A stretch of 64,000 nt of DNA. Origin: Ruegeria marisrubri (GTDB lineage Bacteria; Pseudomonadota; Alphaproteobacteria; Rhodobacterales; Rhodobacteraceae). The stretch spans positions 124,001-188,000 of the forward strand of contig NZ_LQBQ01000035.1 of assembly GCF_001507595.1 (NCBI RefSeq). The letters are read 5' to 3'. Below the pieces are notes generated by a model. That model saw nothing but the letters and a program-made list of their open reading frames with translations. It had not been told where the DNA came from and made no database searches. Position numbers and translations under genes: made by a program. Each line of letters starts with the position of its first letter. Positions within the stretch are counted from its first letter, which is position 1. Of the stretch, positions 27,935-36,245 are shown piece by piece.

Positions 27935-28882
27935 ATGCTTCGCTATGCGCTCAAACGCCTGATCTCGCTGGTTCTCAGCCTCGCGGTCGCCTCGGTGGTC
28001 ATCTTCGCGGTGATCGAGGTGGCCCCCGGCGATCCGGCGTCCTTCATGCTGGGGGTGAACGCGCAGCCCGACACCCTGGCGGCCTTGCGCGCCGAGCTTG
28101 GCCTGGATGTGCCCAGGCTCGAGCGGTATTTCACCTGGGTCGGCGGGATGCTGACCGGCGATTTTGGCACCTCCTACACCTACCGCACGCCCGTTTCGAC
28201 CATGATCGCGGACCGGATGTGGGTGTCTCTGCCGCTGGCGCTCTATGCGCTCACGCTGTCGACGGCCATAGCCTTTCCGGCGGGCATCTATGCGGCCTCG
28301 CGGCGCGGCCGCCCCGGAGACATCGCGGTGATGGGCGCCACCCAGCTGGGCATCGCGGTGCCGAATTTCTGGTTCGCGATGATGCTGGTGCTGATCTTTG
28401 CGATCAATCTGCGCCTGTTCAACGCCGGAGGCTTTGCCGGGTGGGAAAACGGTATCTGGGCCGGCCTGCACTCGCTGACCCTGCCCGCCATCGCGCTGGC
28501 GCTACCGCAGGCGGCGATCCTGGCGCGGGTGATGCGCTCGGCGCTCTTGGACATACTGGGCGAGGACTTCATGCGCACCGCCCGCGCCAAGGGCCTCAGC
28601 AGCCGTCAGGCGCTGTGGCGGCACGGGGTGCGCAACGCGCTGATCCCGGTGCTGACGATCATCGGGCTGCAGTTCTCGTTCCTGCTGGCCGGTGCGATCA
28701 TCATCGAGCAGGTCTTCTACCTGCCCGGGCTCGGGCGGCTGGTATTCCAGGCGATCTCGTCGCGCGACCTGATCGTGGTCGAGTCGGTGGTGATGCTGCT
28801 GGTCTTTGCGGTCATCACCGTCAATTTCCTCGTCGATCTGGCCTATGCCGCCGTCGATCCCCGGCTGAGGAGCCGCACATGA
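27935..28882 (+). CDS. ABC transporter permease, DppB/OppB type
   Basis: A 315-residue inner-membrane permease with about six helices. N-terminal LKRLISLVLSLAVASVVIF, the GDPA motif and the EAA loop in MRTARAKGLSSRQALWRHGVRNALIPV identify the DppB/OppB group. It pairs with the next permease to form the channel of the peptide/opine-type transporter. ATG 27935 is preferred; an in-frame GTG lies 9 bases earlier. The stop overlaps the next start by 4 bases (ATGA). Confidence 0.93.
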   Translation: MLRYALKRLISLVLSLAVASVVIFAVIEVAPGDPASFMLGVNAQPDTLAALRAELGLDVPRLERYFTWVGGMLTGDFGTSYTYRTPVSTMIADRMWVSLPLALYALTLSTAIAFPAGIYAASRRGRPGDIAVMGATQLGIAVPNFWFAMMLVLIFAINLRLFNAGGFAGWENGIWAGLHSLTLPAIALALPQAAILARVMRSALLDILGEDFMRTARAKGLSSRQALWRHGVRNALIPVLTIIGLQFSFLLAGAIIIEQVFYLPGLGRLVFQAISSRDLIVVESVVMLLVFAVITVNFLVDLAYAAVDPRLRSRT

Positions 28883-29694
28883 GCCGCAACCTCATCCTCG
28901 GCGCCTGCCTGTCGTCTCTGGTGGTTCTCGCGGCGCTCGTGTCCTTTGTCTGGACGCCCTATGACCACGCGGCACTGAACATTCCCGACAAGCTGCAACC
29001 GCCCAACGCGCGGCACTGGTTCGGCACCGACCATTTCGGGCGCGACATGTTCTCGATGATCATGGTGGGCGCGCGCACCTCGATCGCGGTGGCGCTGGTG
29101 GCGGTGGGCATCGGTGTGGGCTTTGGCGTGCCGGTGGGACTGACGGCGGCGGCGCGCAAGGGGTCGTGGCTGGATGAGCTGATCATGCGCGGCAACGATC
29201 TGGTCTTTGCCTTCCCCTCGCTGGTCATCGCCATCCTGATCACCGCCGTCTTCGGCGCCGGCGCGATCAACGCGATCATCGCCATCGGCATCTTCAACAT
29301 CCCCGTCTTCGCCCGCATCACCCGCGGCGCGGCGCTGTCCCTGTGGGAGCGCGAGTTCATCCTGGCCGCCCGCGTGGCGGGCAAGGGCGCGGCGCGGATC
29401 TCGGCCGAGCACATCCTGCCCAACGTGGCCAACCTGCTGATCGTGCAGGGCACCATCCAGTTCAGCTTGGGCATTCTGGCCGAGGCGGGTTTGTCCTATG
29501 TCGGTCTGGGCGCGCAACCGCCCACGCCCAGCTGGGGCCGGATGCTGGCGGATGCGCAGACGATGGTCAGTTTTGCCCCGCATCTGGCTCTGATTCCGGG
29601 GCTGGCGATCATCGTCACGGTGCTGGGACTGAACCTGATGGGTGACGGGCTGCGCGACTGGCTCGACCCCCGCATCCGGGTGGCGCGTGCATGA
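28879..29694 (+). CDS. ABC transporter permease, DppC/OppC type
   Basis: A 271-residue permease. The N-terminal helix is followed by the DppC-type GTDHFGRDMFSMIMVGARTS, and the EAA loop ILAARVAGKGAARISAEHILPN is present. It is somewhat shorter than typical DppC (about 300) because the N-terminal tail is short. ATGA overlaps on both sides (with the first permease and with the ATPase gene) show tight translational coupling of the three membrane-complex genes. Confidence 0.93.
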   Translation: MSRNLILGACLSSLVVLAALVSFVWTPYDHAALNIPDKLQPPNARHWFGTDHFGRDMFSMIMVGARTSIAVALVAVGIGVGFGVPVGLTAAARKGSWLDELIMRGNDLVFAFPSLVIAILITAVFGAGAINAIIAIGIFNIPVFARITRGAALSLWEREFILAARVAGKGAARISAEHILPNVANLLIVQGTIQFSLGILAEAGLSYVGLGAQPPTPSWGRMLADAQTMVSFAPHLALIPGLAIIVTVLGLNLMGDGLRDWLDPRIRVARA

Positions 29695-31289
29695 GCCTGC
29701 TCGAGATCCATAACCTGTCGCTGTCGATCCACTCGGTCGGGATCCTCAAGAATGTGAGCCTGTCCGTCGAGCCCGGGCAGATCGTGGCCGTCACCGGCGA
29801 GAGCGGCTCGGGCAAGTCGATGACGGCGCTGGCGGTGATGCAGCTCTTGCCCAACGGGGCGCGGACATCGGGGGCGCTGCGACTGGACGGGCAGGACCTG
29901 CTGGGCCTGCCCGAGGCCGAGATGTGCGCCCTGCGCGGCGCGGCGATCGGCATGGTGTTCCAGGAACCGATGACGGCGCTCAACCCGGTCCAGACCATCG
30001 GCGCGCAGGTGATGGAAACCATCCTGATCCACAAGGCGATGCCGCCCGATCAGGCCGAGGCCCGCGCCCGCGAGGTTCTGACCCGCGTCGGCCTGCCGCC
30101 CGAGAAGTTCCCGCTGGACCGCTATCCGCACGAACTGTCGGGCGGGCAGCGGCAGCGGGTGGTGATCGCCATGGCCATCGCGCTGCGCCCCCGGCTGCTG
30201 ATCGCGGACGAGCCGACGACCGCGCTGGACGTGACCACGCAGGCGCAGATCCTCGACCTCCTCAAGGGGCTGGTCACGGAATATGGCATGGGCCTGCTGA
30301 TGATCACCCACGATCTGGCGGTGGTGGCGGGCATGGCCGACCGGATCGTGGTGATGCGCAATGGCGAGGTGGTCGAGGCCGGGCCGACGGGCCACCTGCT
30401 GACCAACATGCGGCACCCCTATACGCGGATGCTGTTCGAGGCCTCGAACCATCAGGTCGAACTGCCCGCAACGGTGGCCCCCGCGCCGCTGCTTTCCGTC
30501 TCGGATGTGGTGCGAGACTATCGCCTGCCGCGCACACGGCTGTTCGAAAAGCCCGGCCATCACCGGGCCGTGGACCATGTCAGTTTCACGCTGAACCGGG
30601 GCGAACGCCTTGGACTTGTGGGCGAGTCCGGCTGCGGAAAATCGACCCTAACACGGGCCATCTTGGGGCTGGAGGAGGTTCAGGGCGGGCAGATCCTGCT
30701 GGACGGCCAGCCGGTATTCACCGGGCACAAACCCAATCTGGCCGTGCGCCGCAAGATGCAGGTGGTGTTCCAGGATCCGTTCGGCAGCTTCAACCCCCGC
30801 CACCGTGTCGCCCGCCTGATCACCGAGCCCTTTCACCTGCTGGAAACGCCGCCCACAGGCACCGAACGGCAGGATCGCATCGCCGAGATGCTGACCGCCG
30901 TGGGGCTCTCGCCGGACGATGCAGGGAAATACATCCACGAATTCTCGGGCGGGCAGCGCCAGCGCATCGCCATCGCCCGCGCCCTGATCATCCGGCCCGA
31001 GCTGATCCTGTTCGACGAGGCCGTCTCGGCGCTGGACGTGTCCGTGCGGGCGCAGATCCTCGACCTGCTGGCCGAGCTCTGCGCGGTCTATGACCTGACC
31101 TACCTGTTCATCAGCCATGACCTGAGTGTGGTGCGCACGATCACCGACCGAGTGATGGTGATGCAGGCAGGAAAAATCGTCGAACAGGGTGAAACCGAGG
31201 CCGTCTTTGCCGATCCGAAACACCCCTACACACGGGCGCTTCTGGCGGCGGCTCCGCGCCTGCCGGAGATCGGACAGGGGGCGGCTTGA
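29691..31289 (+). CDS. ABC transporter ATP-binding protein with two fused ATPase domains (DppD-DppF type)
   Basis: A 532-residue protein carrying both nucleotide-binding domains of the transporter. Domain 1 has Walker A GESGSGKS (residues 36-43), signature LSGGQRQRVVIAMAIA and Walker B LLIADEPTTALD. Domain 2 has Walker A GESGCGKS (about 310), signature FSGGQRQRIAIARALI and Walker B LILFDEAVSALD. In that last motif Ala-Val replaces the usual Pro-Thr of DEPT, which is common in the second domain of this family. Fusions of this kind are frequent in Rhizobiales and Rhodobacterales peptide importers. It is the last transporter gene; an aldehyde dehydrogenase follows after 76 bases. Confidence 0.95.
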   Translation: MSLLEIHNLSLSIHSVGILKNVSLSVEPGQIVAVTGESGSGKSMTALAVMQLLPNGARTSGALRLDGQDLLGLPEAEMCALRGAAIGMVFQEPMTALNPVQTIGAQVMETILIHKAMPPDQAEARAREVLTRVGLPPEKFPLDRYPHELSGGQRQRVVIAMAIALRPRLLIADEPTTALDVTTQAQILDLLKGLVTEYGMGLLMITHDLAVVAGMADRIVVMRNGEVVEAGPTGHLLTNMRHPYTRMLFEASNHQVELPATVAPAPLLSVSDVVRDYRLPRTRLFEKPGHHRAVDHVSFTLNRGERLGLVGESGCGKSTLTRAILGLEEVQGGQILLDGQPVFTGHKPNLAVRRKMQVVFQDPFGSFNPRHRVARLITEPFHLLETPPTGTERQDRIAEMLTAVGLSPDDAGKYIHEFSGGQRQRIAIARALIIRPELILFDEAVSALDVSVRAQILDLLAELCAVYDLTYLFISHDLSVVRTITDRVMVMQAGKIVEQGETEAVFADPKHPYTRALLAAAPRLPEIGQGAA

Positions 31290-31365
31290 TGAGACACACC
31301 CGCAAGACCTGCAAAAATTCCCTGTTTAGAGCCTATTTTCTCCTTCCTGCCGAAAGGAACCTCTC

Positions 31366-32817
31366 ATGACAGACCCGATCTGGTTCGACCCGACCCTCTG
31401 CCTCATTGGCGGCAAGTGGCAGCCCGCAGCCCAAGGCGAGACCCTGCCGCTGATCAACCCGTCCGACGGAACCGAGATCTGCCGGATCGCGCGCGGGGGG
31501 GCGGCCGACATCGACGCGGCCGTGGCGGCGGCGCAAGAGGCAAGGGACGGTGACTGGGGCCGCATGACCGCCGTCGAGCGGGGCCGCATCCTGACCCGTC
31601 TGGGGCAGCTGGTGCTGGCGCGCACCGACACCCTGGCGGCGCTCGAGGCGATGGACGTGGGCAAACCCCTCAGCCAGGCCCGCGCCGATGCGCTGGCGCT
31701 GGCGCGCTATTGCGAGTTCTACGGCGGCGCGGCGGACAAGGTGATGGGCCAGACCATCCCCTATCTCGACGGCTACACCGTCTATACCCTGCGCGAGCCG
31801 CATGGCGTGACCGGCCATATCGTGCCTTGGAACTATCCGATGCAGATCATCGGCCGCTCGGTGGGGGCGGCGCTGGCGATGGGCAATGCCTGCGTTCTGA
31901 AACCGGCCGAAGAGGCCTGTTTGACCGCGCTGGCCTTTGCCCATCTGGCGGTCGAGGCGGGGCTGCCCGCCGGTGCGCTGAACGTGGTGCCGGGGCTCGG
32001 CGCCGAGGCCGGGGCGGCGCTGTCGGGCCATCCGGGCGTGCATCACATTTCGTTCACCGGCTCGGTCGCCACGGGCGCGCTGGTGCAGCAGGCGGCAGGG
32101 CGCAACGTGGTGCCGGTGACGCTGGAGCTGGGCGGGAAATCCCCGCAACTGGTGTTTGACGACGCCGATCTCGACGCGGCTCTGCCCTTCCTCGTCAACG
32201 CGGGCATCCAGAACGCGGGCCAGACCTGTTCGGCCTCGTCCCGCATCCTCGTGCAGCGCGGTGTCTATGACGCGGTGCGGGCGCGGATGGCCGAGGCCTA
32301 TGCGCAGCTCACCGTCGGACCCGCCGCCGAGGATCTGCGGGTCGGGCCGCTGATTTCCGAGCGCCAGAAGCAGATCGTCGCCGGGTTTCTCGACAAGGGC
32401 CGGGATCTGACCATCGCGGCGCAGGGCAGGATCGTCGATCACGCGCCGGAAACGGGCGCCTATGTGCAGCCGACCCTGTTCGCCGACGTGCCGCCCGATC
32501 ACCTGCTGGCGCGCGACGAGATTTTCGGACCGGTGCAGGTGCTGATCCCCTTCGACACCGAGGACGAGGCCGTCGCGATCGCCAACGGAACCGATTACGG
32601 GCTGGTGGCCAGCATCTGGAGCCGCGACGGCGCGCGGCAGATGCGGCTGGCCAGGCGGCTGCGCTCGGGGCAGGTGTTCATCAACAACTATGGCGCCGGT
32701 GGGGGCGTGGAACTGCCCTTCGGCGGCGTCGGCAAGTCCGGTCATGGCCGCGAAAAGGGGTTCGAGGCGCTATACGGCTTTTCGCAGTTGAAAACCGTGG
32801 CCGCCTATCACGGTTAG
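31366..32817 (+). CDS. Aldehyde dehydrogenase family protein (transporter-linked)
   Basis: A 483-residue NAD(P)-dependent aldehyde dehydrogenase. Motifs: PWNYPMQ for cofactor binding, FTGSVATG, the general-base Glu in LELGGKSP, the catalytic Cys in NAGQTCSASSRILV, and EIFGPV. AAAGGAA lies upstream of ATG 31366. It oxidises an aldehyde to the acid. Placement directly after the ABC transporter suggests that the imported compound, or its deaminated product, yields the aldehyde; the substrate is not known. The 3' end faces pncB, 35 bases away on the other strand. Confidence 0.93.
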   Translation: MTDPIWFDPTLCLIGGKWQPAAQGETLPLINPSDGTEICRIARGGAADIDAAVAAAQEARDGDWGRMTAVERGRILTRLGQLVLARTDTLAALEAMDVGKPLSQARADALALARYCEFYGGAADKVMGQTIPYLDGYTVYTLREPHGVTGHIVPWNYPMQIIGRSVGAALAMGNACVLKPAEEACLTALAFAHLAVEAGLPAGALNVVPGLGAEAGAALSGHPGVHHISFTGSVATGALVQQAAGRNVVPVTLELGGKSPQLVFDDADLDAALPFLVNAGIQNAGQTCSASSRILVQRGVYDAVRARMAEAYAQLTVGPAAEDLRVGPLISERQKQIVAGFLDKGRDLTIAAQGRIVDHAPETGAYVQPTLFADVPPDHLLARDEIFGPVQVLIPFDTEDEAVAIANGTDYGLVASIWSRDGARQMRLARRLRSGQVFINNYGAGGGVELPFGGVGKSGHGREKGFEALYGFSQLKTVAAYHG

Positions 32818-32852
32818 GATCGGCGGGTTTGCCAGCTTGCCGGCGGTGACCG

Positions 32853-34145
32853 TCAGACCTCGACCTTGATCGCCTTCTGCTTGCCGACGTGAAAGACGCG
32901 CTTGTAGCGTTCGATCTCGTCCTTGGGCCCCATCGCCTTTTCCGGGTTGTCCGACAGCTTGACCGTCGGCCTGCCATTCGCCGAGGCCGCCTTGCAGACC
33001 AGCGAGAAGGGCGCCAGCCGGTCTCCGGGCACGAGGCCGCGGAAATCGTTGGTCAGCAGGGTGCCCCAGCCGAAGGACACCTTGGTGCGGCCGGAAAACT
33101 GCTTGTGCAGCTCGATGATCTTGTCCACGTCCAGCGCATCGGAAAAGATGATCCGCTTCTGGGTCGGATCCTCGCCGCGCGATTTCCACCAGTTGATCGC
33201 GATCTCGGCGCCTTCCGCCGGGTCTCCGCTGTCGACCCTGACGCCGGTCCACCCGGCCAGCCAGTCGGGCGCGTTCTCGAGGAAACCCTTCGTTCCGTAG
33301 GTGTCCGGCAGGATGATCCGCAGGTTGCCTTCGTGCTCTTCGTGCCAGTCGCTCAGAACCTCGTAGGGTGCCCTGGCCAGTTCCTCGTCATTCTCGGCCA
33401 GTGCGCAATAGACCATCGGCAACTCATGGGCGTTGGTGCCGATCGCCTCGACCTCGCGCCGCATGGCGATCAGGCAGTTCGAGGTGCCGGTAAAGGCATC
33501 ACCCAGGCCCTCGATCATCGCCTGAACGCACCAGTCCTGCCAGAGGAAGGAATGCCGCCGCCGCGTGCCGAAATCGGCGATGGAGAGGCCTTCGAGCTTC
33601 TGCAGTTTCTCGATCTTTTCCCAGACGCGGGTCATGGCGCGTGCGTAAAGCACCTGCAGCTCGAACCGGCGCATCTCGTTCAATACCGCGCGCGAGCGCA
33701 GCTCCATGATCACGGCCAGCGCCGGGATCTCCCACAGCATGACCTCGTGCCATTTGCCCTCGAAGGTCAGCTCATACTGGTCGCCCTTGCGCTCCAGGTG
33801 GTAGGGCGGCAGGCGCAGGTTCTCGAACCACTCCATGAAATCCGGCCGGAACATCTGGCGCTTGCCGTAGAACATGTTGCCGCGCAGCCAGGTGCTTTCG
33901 CCCCGGCTGAGGCTGAGCGAGCGGATGTGATCGAGCTGTTCGCGCAGTTCGCCCTCGTCGACCAGCTTGGCCAGAGGAACGTGATTCGAGCGGTTTATCA
34001 GCGAAAACACCACGTTCGTTTGGGGCTTGTTTCGAAACACTGACTGGCACATCAGAAGTTTGTAGAAGTCAGTATCAATCAAAGATCGAACAATAGGGTC
34101 GATCTTCCACTTGTGGTTGTAAACCCGTGTTGCAATATCAACCAT
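32853..34145 (-). CDS. pncB: Nicotinate phosphoribosyltransferase PncB
   Basis: A 430-residue enzyme making nicotinate mononucleotide from nicotinate and PRPP, with ATP hydrolysis. Family motifs: SLIDTDFYKLLM near residue 20, FGTRRRHSFLWQDW (the phosphorylated-His region), TGTSN, RVDSGDP and SFGWGTLLTND. It is the second step of nicotinamide salvage; the first enzyme, PncA, is encoded 0.7 kb away on the same strand, with an unknown gene on the opposite strand in between. The divergent spacer contains ACCAATC and GATTGGT half-sites (34172-34178 and 34207-34213). Confidence 0.96.
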   Translation of the reverse strand: MVDIATRVYNHKWKIDPIVRSLIDTDFYKLLMCQSVFRNKPQTNVVFSLINRSNHVPLAKLVDEGELREQLDHIRSLSLSRGESTWLRGNMFYGKRQMFRPDFMEWFENLRLPPYHLERKGDQYELTFEGKWHEVMLWEIPALAVIMELRSRAVLNEMRRFELQVLYARAMTRVWEKIEKLQKLEGLSIADFGTRRRHSFLWQDWCVQAMIEGLGDAFTGTSNCLIAMRREVEAIGTNAHELPMVYCALAENDEELARAPYEVLSDWHEEHEGNLRIILPDTYGTKGFLENAPDWLAGWTGVRVDSGDPAEGAEIAINWWKSRGEDPTQKRIIFSDALDVDKIIELHKQFSGRTKVSFGWGTLLTNDFRGLVPGDRLAPFSLVCKAASANGRPTVKLSDNPEKAMGPKDEIERYKRVFHVGKQKAIKVEV

Positions 34146-34292
34146 TTCGGACCCCCGCTATTTCTCTTGTTAGACCAATCGGCGTGATGCTTGGCAAGAG
34201 TGTGCGGATTGGTGACAATGCCGTGGACCAGTCACATTCTCGGCTAAAATGGCTTGATTGCATCGCCGATACTGGGGCCGGGAGTGTCAGTG

Positions 34293-34856
34293 TTGAGTTT
34301 GTTTTCTATGGGTCTCAGGTACGATTTCGACATTTTTACGATTTTGCCGGACGAAGTCTTCGAGAATGAGAAACTTCTGGAGATGCTTCGGGAAAGCGGC
34401 ATTCAGCAGGGCACCACGAAAAACAAGGTCGCCCTGTTTCGGGACGTGAAAACCGCAGATGCCTTGCGCAGGGCATCGCCCGGAATCCGGCGCCTGTTCG
34501 TGAATTCCGGTTTCGGGTTGAACACCTATGACAGCGGGGTGCCGGACGGGTTCTACCCGGCCGAAGACGAGGCCGTGAGAAACCGGATCATCAGGCAGTT
34601 CATCAAGAACATGAAAGAGACGCCGCTGACGGGGGAATATTGCGGCGAATTCGATATTTCGGAATTCCTCAGCTACATACTTGCCGCCAGGCCCTTTCCG
34701 GCAACCGACAGCCGGAGGCGCAGTCGAGAACCCGTGGACACCGGAGCAGACCCTGCGCACCCGGCGCGCAGGGTCGCGCTCTACCGCATCGGATTTGCCG
34801 TCGGACTGGCCGTGCTGGCCTTTGCCGCGATCAAGCTGGTGGAAGCGATGTTCTGA
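34293..34856 (+). CDS. Hypothetical protein with C-terminal membrane helix
   Basis: I recognise no family. From TTG 34293 (GGGAG 8 bases upstream) it encodes 187 residues; an ATG at 34308 is the alternative start. The N-terminal three quarters are soluble (LRYDFDIFTILPDEVFENEK, then LRRASPGIRRLFVNSGFGLN and a basic helix RNRIIRQFIKNMKE). A low-complexity Arg/Pro linker leads to one hydrophobic helix at the extreme C-terminus (IGFAVGLAVLAFAAIKLVEA), a tail-anchored arrangement. It lies between pncB and pncA but on the opposite strand, converging on pncA with a 20-base gap. Confidence 0.7.
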   Translation: MSLFSMGLRYDFDIFTILPDEVFENEKLLEMLRESGIQQGTTKNKVALFRDVKTADALRRASPGIRRLFVNSGFGLNTYDSGVPDGFYPAEDEAVRNRIIRQFIKNMKETPLTGEYCGEFDISEFLSYILAARPFPATDSRRRSREPVDTGADPAHPARRVALYRIGFAVGLAVLAFAAIKLVEAMF

Positions 34857-34876
34857 CGGCCTGTGCCGACAGCGCG

Positions 34877-35470
34877 TCACACGAGCCTGACACCCGCCTC
34901 CCGCATGGCCTCTTCCGCCGCGGCGAGCGATCCGTCCAGGTCGATGGCCCGGCAGGCATCCATCCTGACCGTCACGTCGAATCCCAGCGTCGCCGCATCC
35001 ACAGCGGAATAGTGAACGCAGAAATCGGTAGCGAGCCCGACGAGGGTCAGCATTTCGATCCCCCGCGTGCGCAGATAACCCTCCAGCCCGGTCGGCGTGG
35101 TGCGGTCGTTCTCGAAAAAGGCCGAGTAGCTGTCGATCGCCGGGCGGAAGCCCTTGCGCAGGATCAGGTCGGCATCGGTGCGCAGATCCTTGTGAAACTC
35201 CGCGCCTTCGGTTCCCTGCACGCAATGATCCGGCCACAGCACCTGCGGGCCGTATGGCATGTCGATCAGGTCAAAGGGCGACTTGCCCGGGTGCGTGCTG
35301 GCAAATGACGAATGTCCCGCCGGGTGCCAGTCCTGGGTCAGGATGACCGCGTCGAACTGGTCCATCATGGCTTTGATCGGCGCGACCACCTCGTCGCCGC
35401 CCGGCACGGCCAGCGCGCCACCGGGGCAGAAATCGTTTTGAACGTCGATCACGAGCAGGGCATGGGTCAT
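34877..35470 (-). CDS. pncA: Nicotinamidase PncA
   Basis: A 197-residue isochorismatase-like hydrolase converting nicotinamide to nicotinate (bifunctional with pyrazinamide in characterised members). The triad is Asp9 (VIDVQNDFCPGG), Lys106 (LRKGF) and Cys151 (GLATDFCVHYS). Metal ligands are Asp47 and His49 in QDWHP, with a further metal-site His82 in PDHCVQGT. ATG 35470 is supported by a perfect AAGGAGG ribosome site 7 bases upstream. With pncB it forms the NAD salvage route. Confidence 0.95.
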   Translation of the reverse strand: MTHALLVIDVQNDFCPGGALAVPGGDEVVAPIKAMMDQFDAVILTQDWHPAGHSSFASTHPGKSPFDLIDMPYGPQVLWPDHCVQGTEGAEFHKDLRTDADLILRKGFRPAIDSYSAFFENDRTTPTGLEGYLRTRGIEMLTLVGLATDFCVHYSAVDAATLGFDVTVRMDACRAIDLDGSLAAAEEAMREAGVRLV

Positions 35471-35623
35471 GGCAGCCTCCTTGGATACCCTATCGGTAGG
35501 GCGCGGGATTGTGCAGGTCAATCCGGTGACTGTACGGCCGCGTGGGGCCTTGGACAGTTCGAGGTTGCGGAATGGGCGTGCGCGCCAGATGATCGGACCG
35601 ATGCATATCATCGCGAGGCGCTC

Positions 35624-36124
35624 ATGTCCCAGGATCCGAATTCGCTGGAAGAATGGAAGACGACGCTGCTGGCCGCCGCAGGCCTGATCGTCGTCAGTTT
35701 CATCGCCTATTACATTCTGTCGCGTCTCGGCGATGACAGGGCAGGGGACAGGGTCGGATCAATCGCCACGGTGGGTCTGATAGTGTGGCTCGTCTCGCAG
35801 ACCTGGTACTACATGACCCAGGTTCACTCGCCCCGGCGTCAGTTGCTGCTGATGGGCATTTCCTTCATCCAGGTCGTGCCTTTCCTGTTTGCGGCGGTCT
35901 ATGGCTCGTTCGGGTACTACGATCTGTGCGTGGTCGGGGCCAAGACATCGACCGACGTGCTCTATTTCTCTTATGTGACCTTCACCACGCTCGGGTTTGG
36001 CGACCTGCGCCCCGTGGGCATGTGCCGCGCCATTGCCGTCGCCGAGGCGATCTCGGGCTATGTCCTGTTGGGGCTCTTTGTTGCGGCGGCCGTGGGCATC
36101 TACAGCCGCAACAGGACCTCCTAG
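35624..36124 (+). CDS. Small potassium-channel-like protein (Ion_trans_2 family)
   Basis: A 166-residue membrane protein with about four hydrophobic helices (about 14-33, 46-64, 74-93, 139-160). Between the last two is a pore-loop with the filter-like sequence FTTLGFGDLRP (residues 120-130), a variant of the potassium channel TVGYGD. Extracellular Cys102 and Cys134 could bridge. No cytosolic RCK/TrkA-N gating domain is present. ATG 35624 starts the first hydrophobic unit; the frame is open further upstream but overlaps the pncA promoter region. Function could be monovalent cation leak or conductance; direct evidence is limited to the filter and topology. Confidence 0.8.
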   Translation: MSQDPNSLEEWKTTLLAAAGLIVVSFIAYYILSRLGDDRAGDRVGSIATVGLIVWLVSQTWYYMTQVHSPRRQLLLMGISFIQVVPFLFAAVYGSFGYYDLCVVGAKTSTDVLYFSYVTFTTLGFGDLRPVGMCRAIAVAEAISGYVLLGLFVAAAVGIYSRNRTS

Positions 36125-36153
36125 CAACCAGTCCCGTATCCTGTTCAGTTTTG

Positions 36154-36171
36154 ATTGACTGGCCAGTCAAT
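36154..36171. promoter_or_regulatory. Perfect 18-base palindrome, TetR/BetI-type operator candidate
   Basis: ATTGACTGGCCAGTCAAT is a perfect inverted repeat 75 bases upstream of the betaine aldehyde dehydrogenase start. Its TTGA...TCAA form fits operators of TetR-family regulators such as BetI, which controls bet genes in response to choline. No betI gene is in the window, so a regulator encoded elsewhere must act here. Confidence 0.6.
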
Positions 36172-36245
36172 AATGACTACCCGCGTTGGAAGAGGTTCCA
36201 CCGCACGTCTCGTGCCCGAGGCCGTGCCAACGCAAAGGACGCAGC

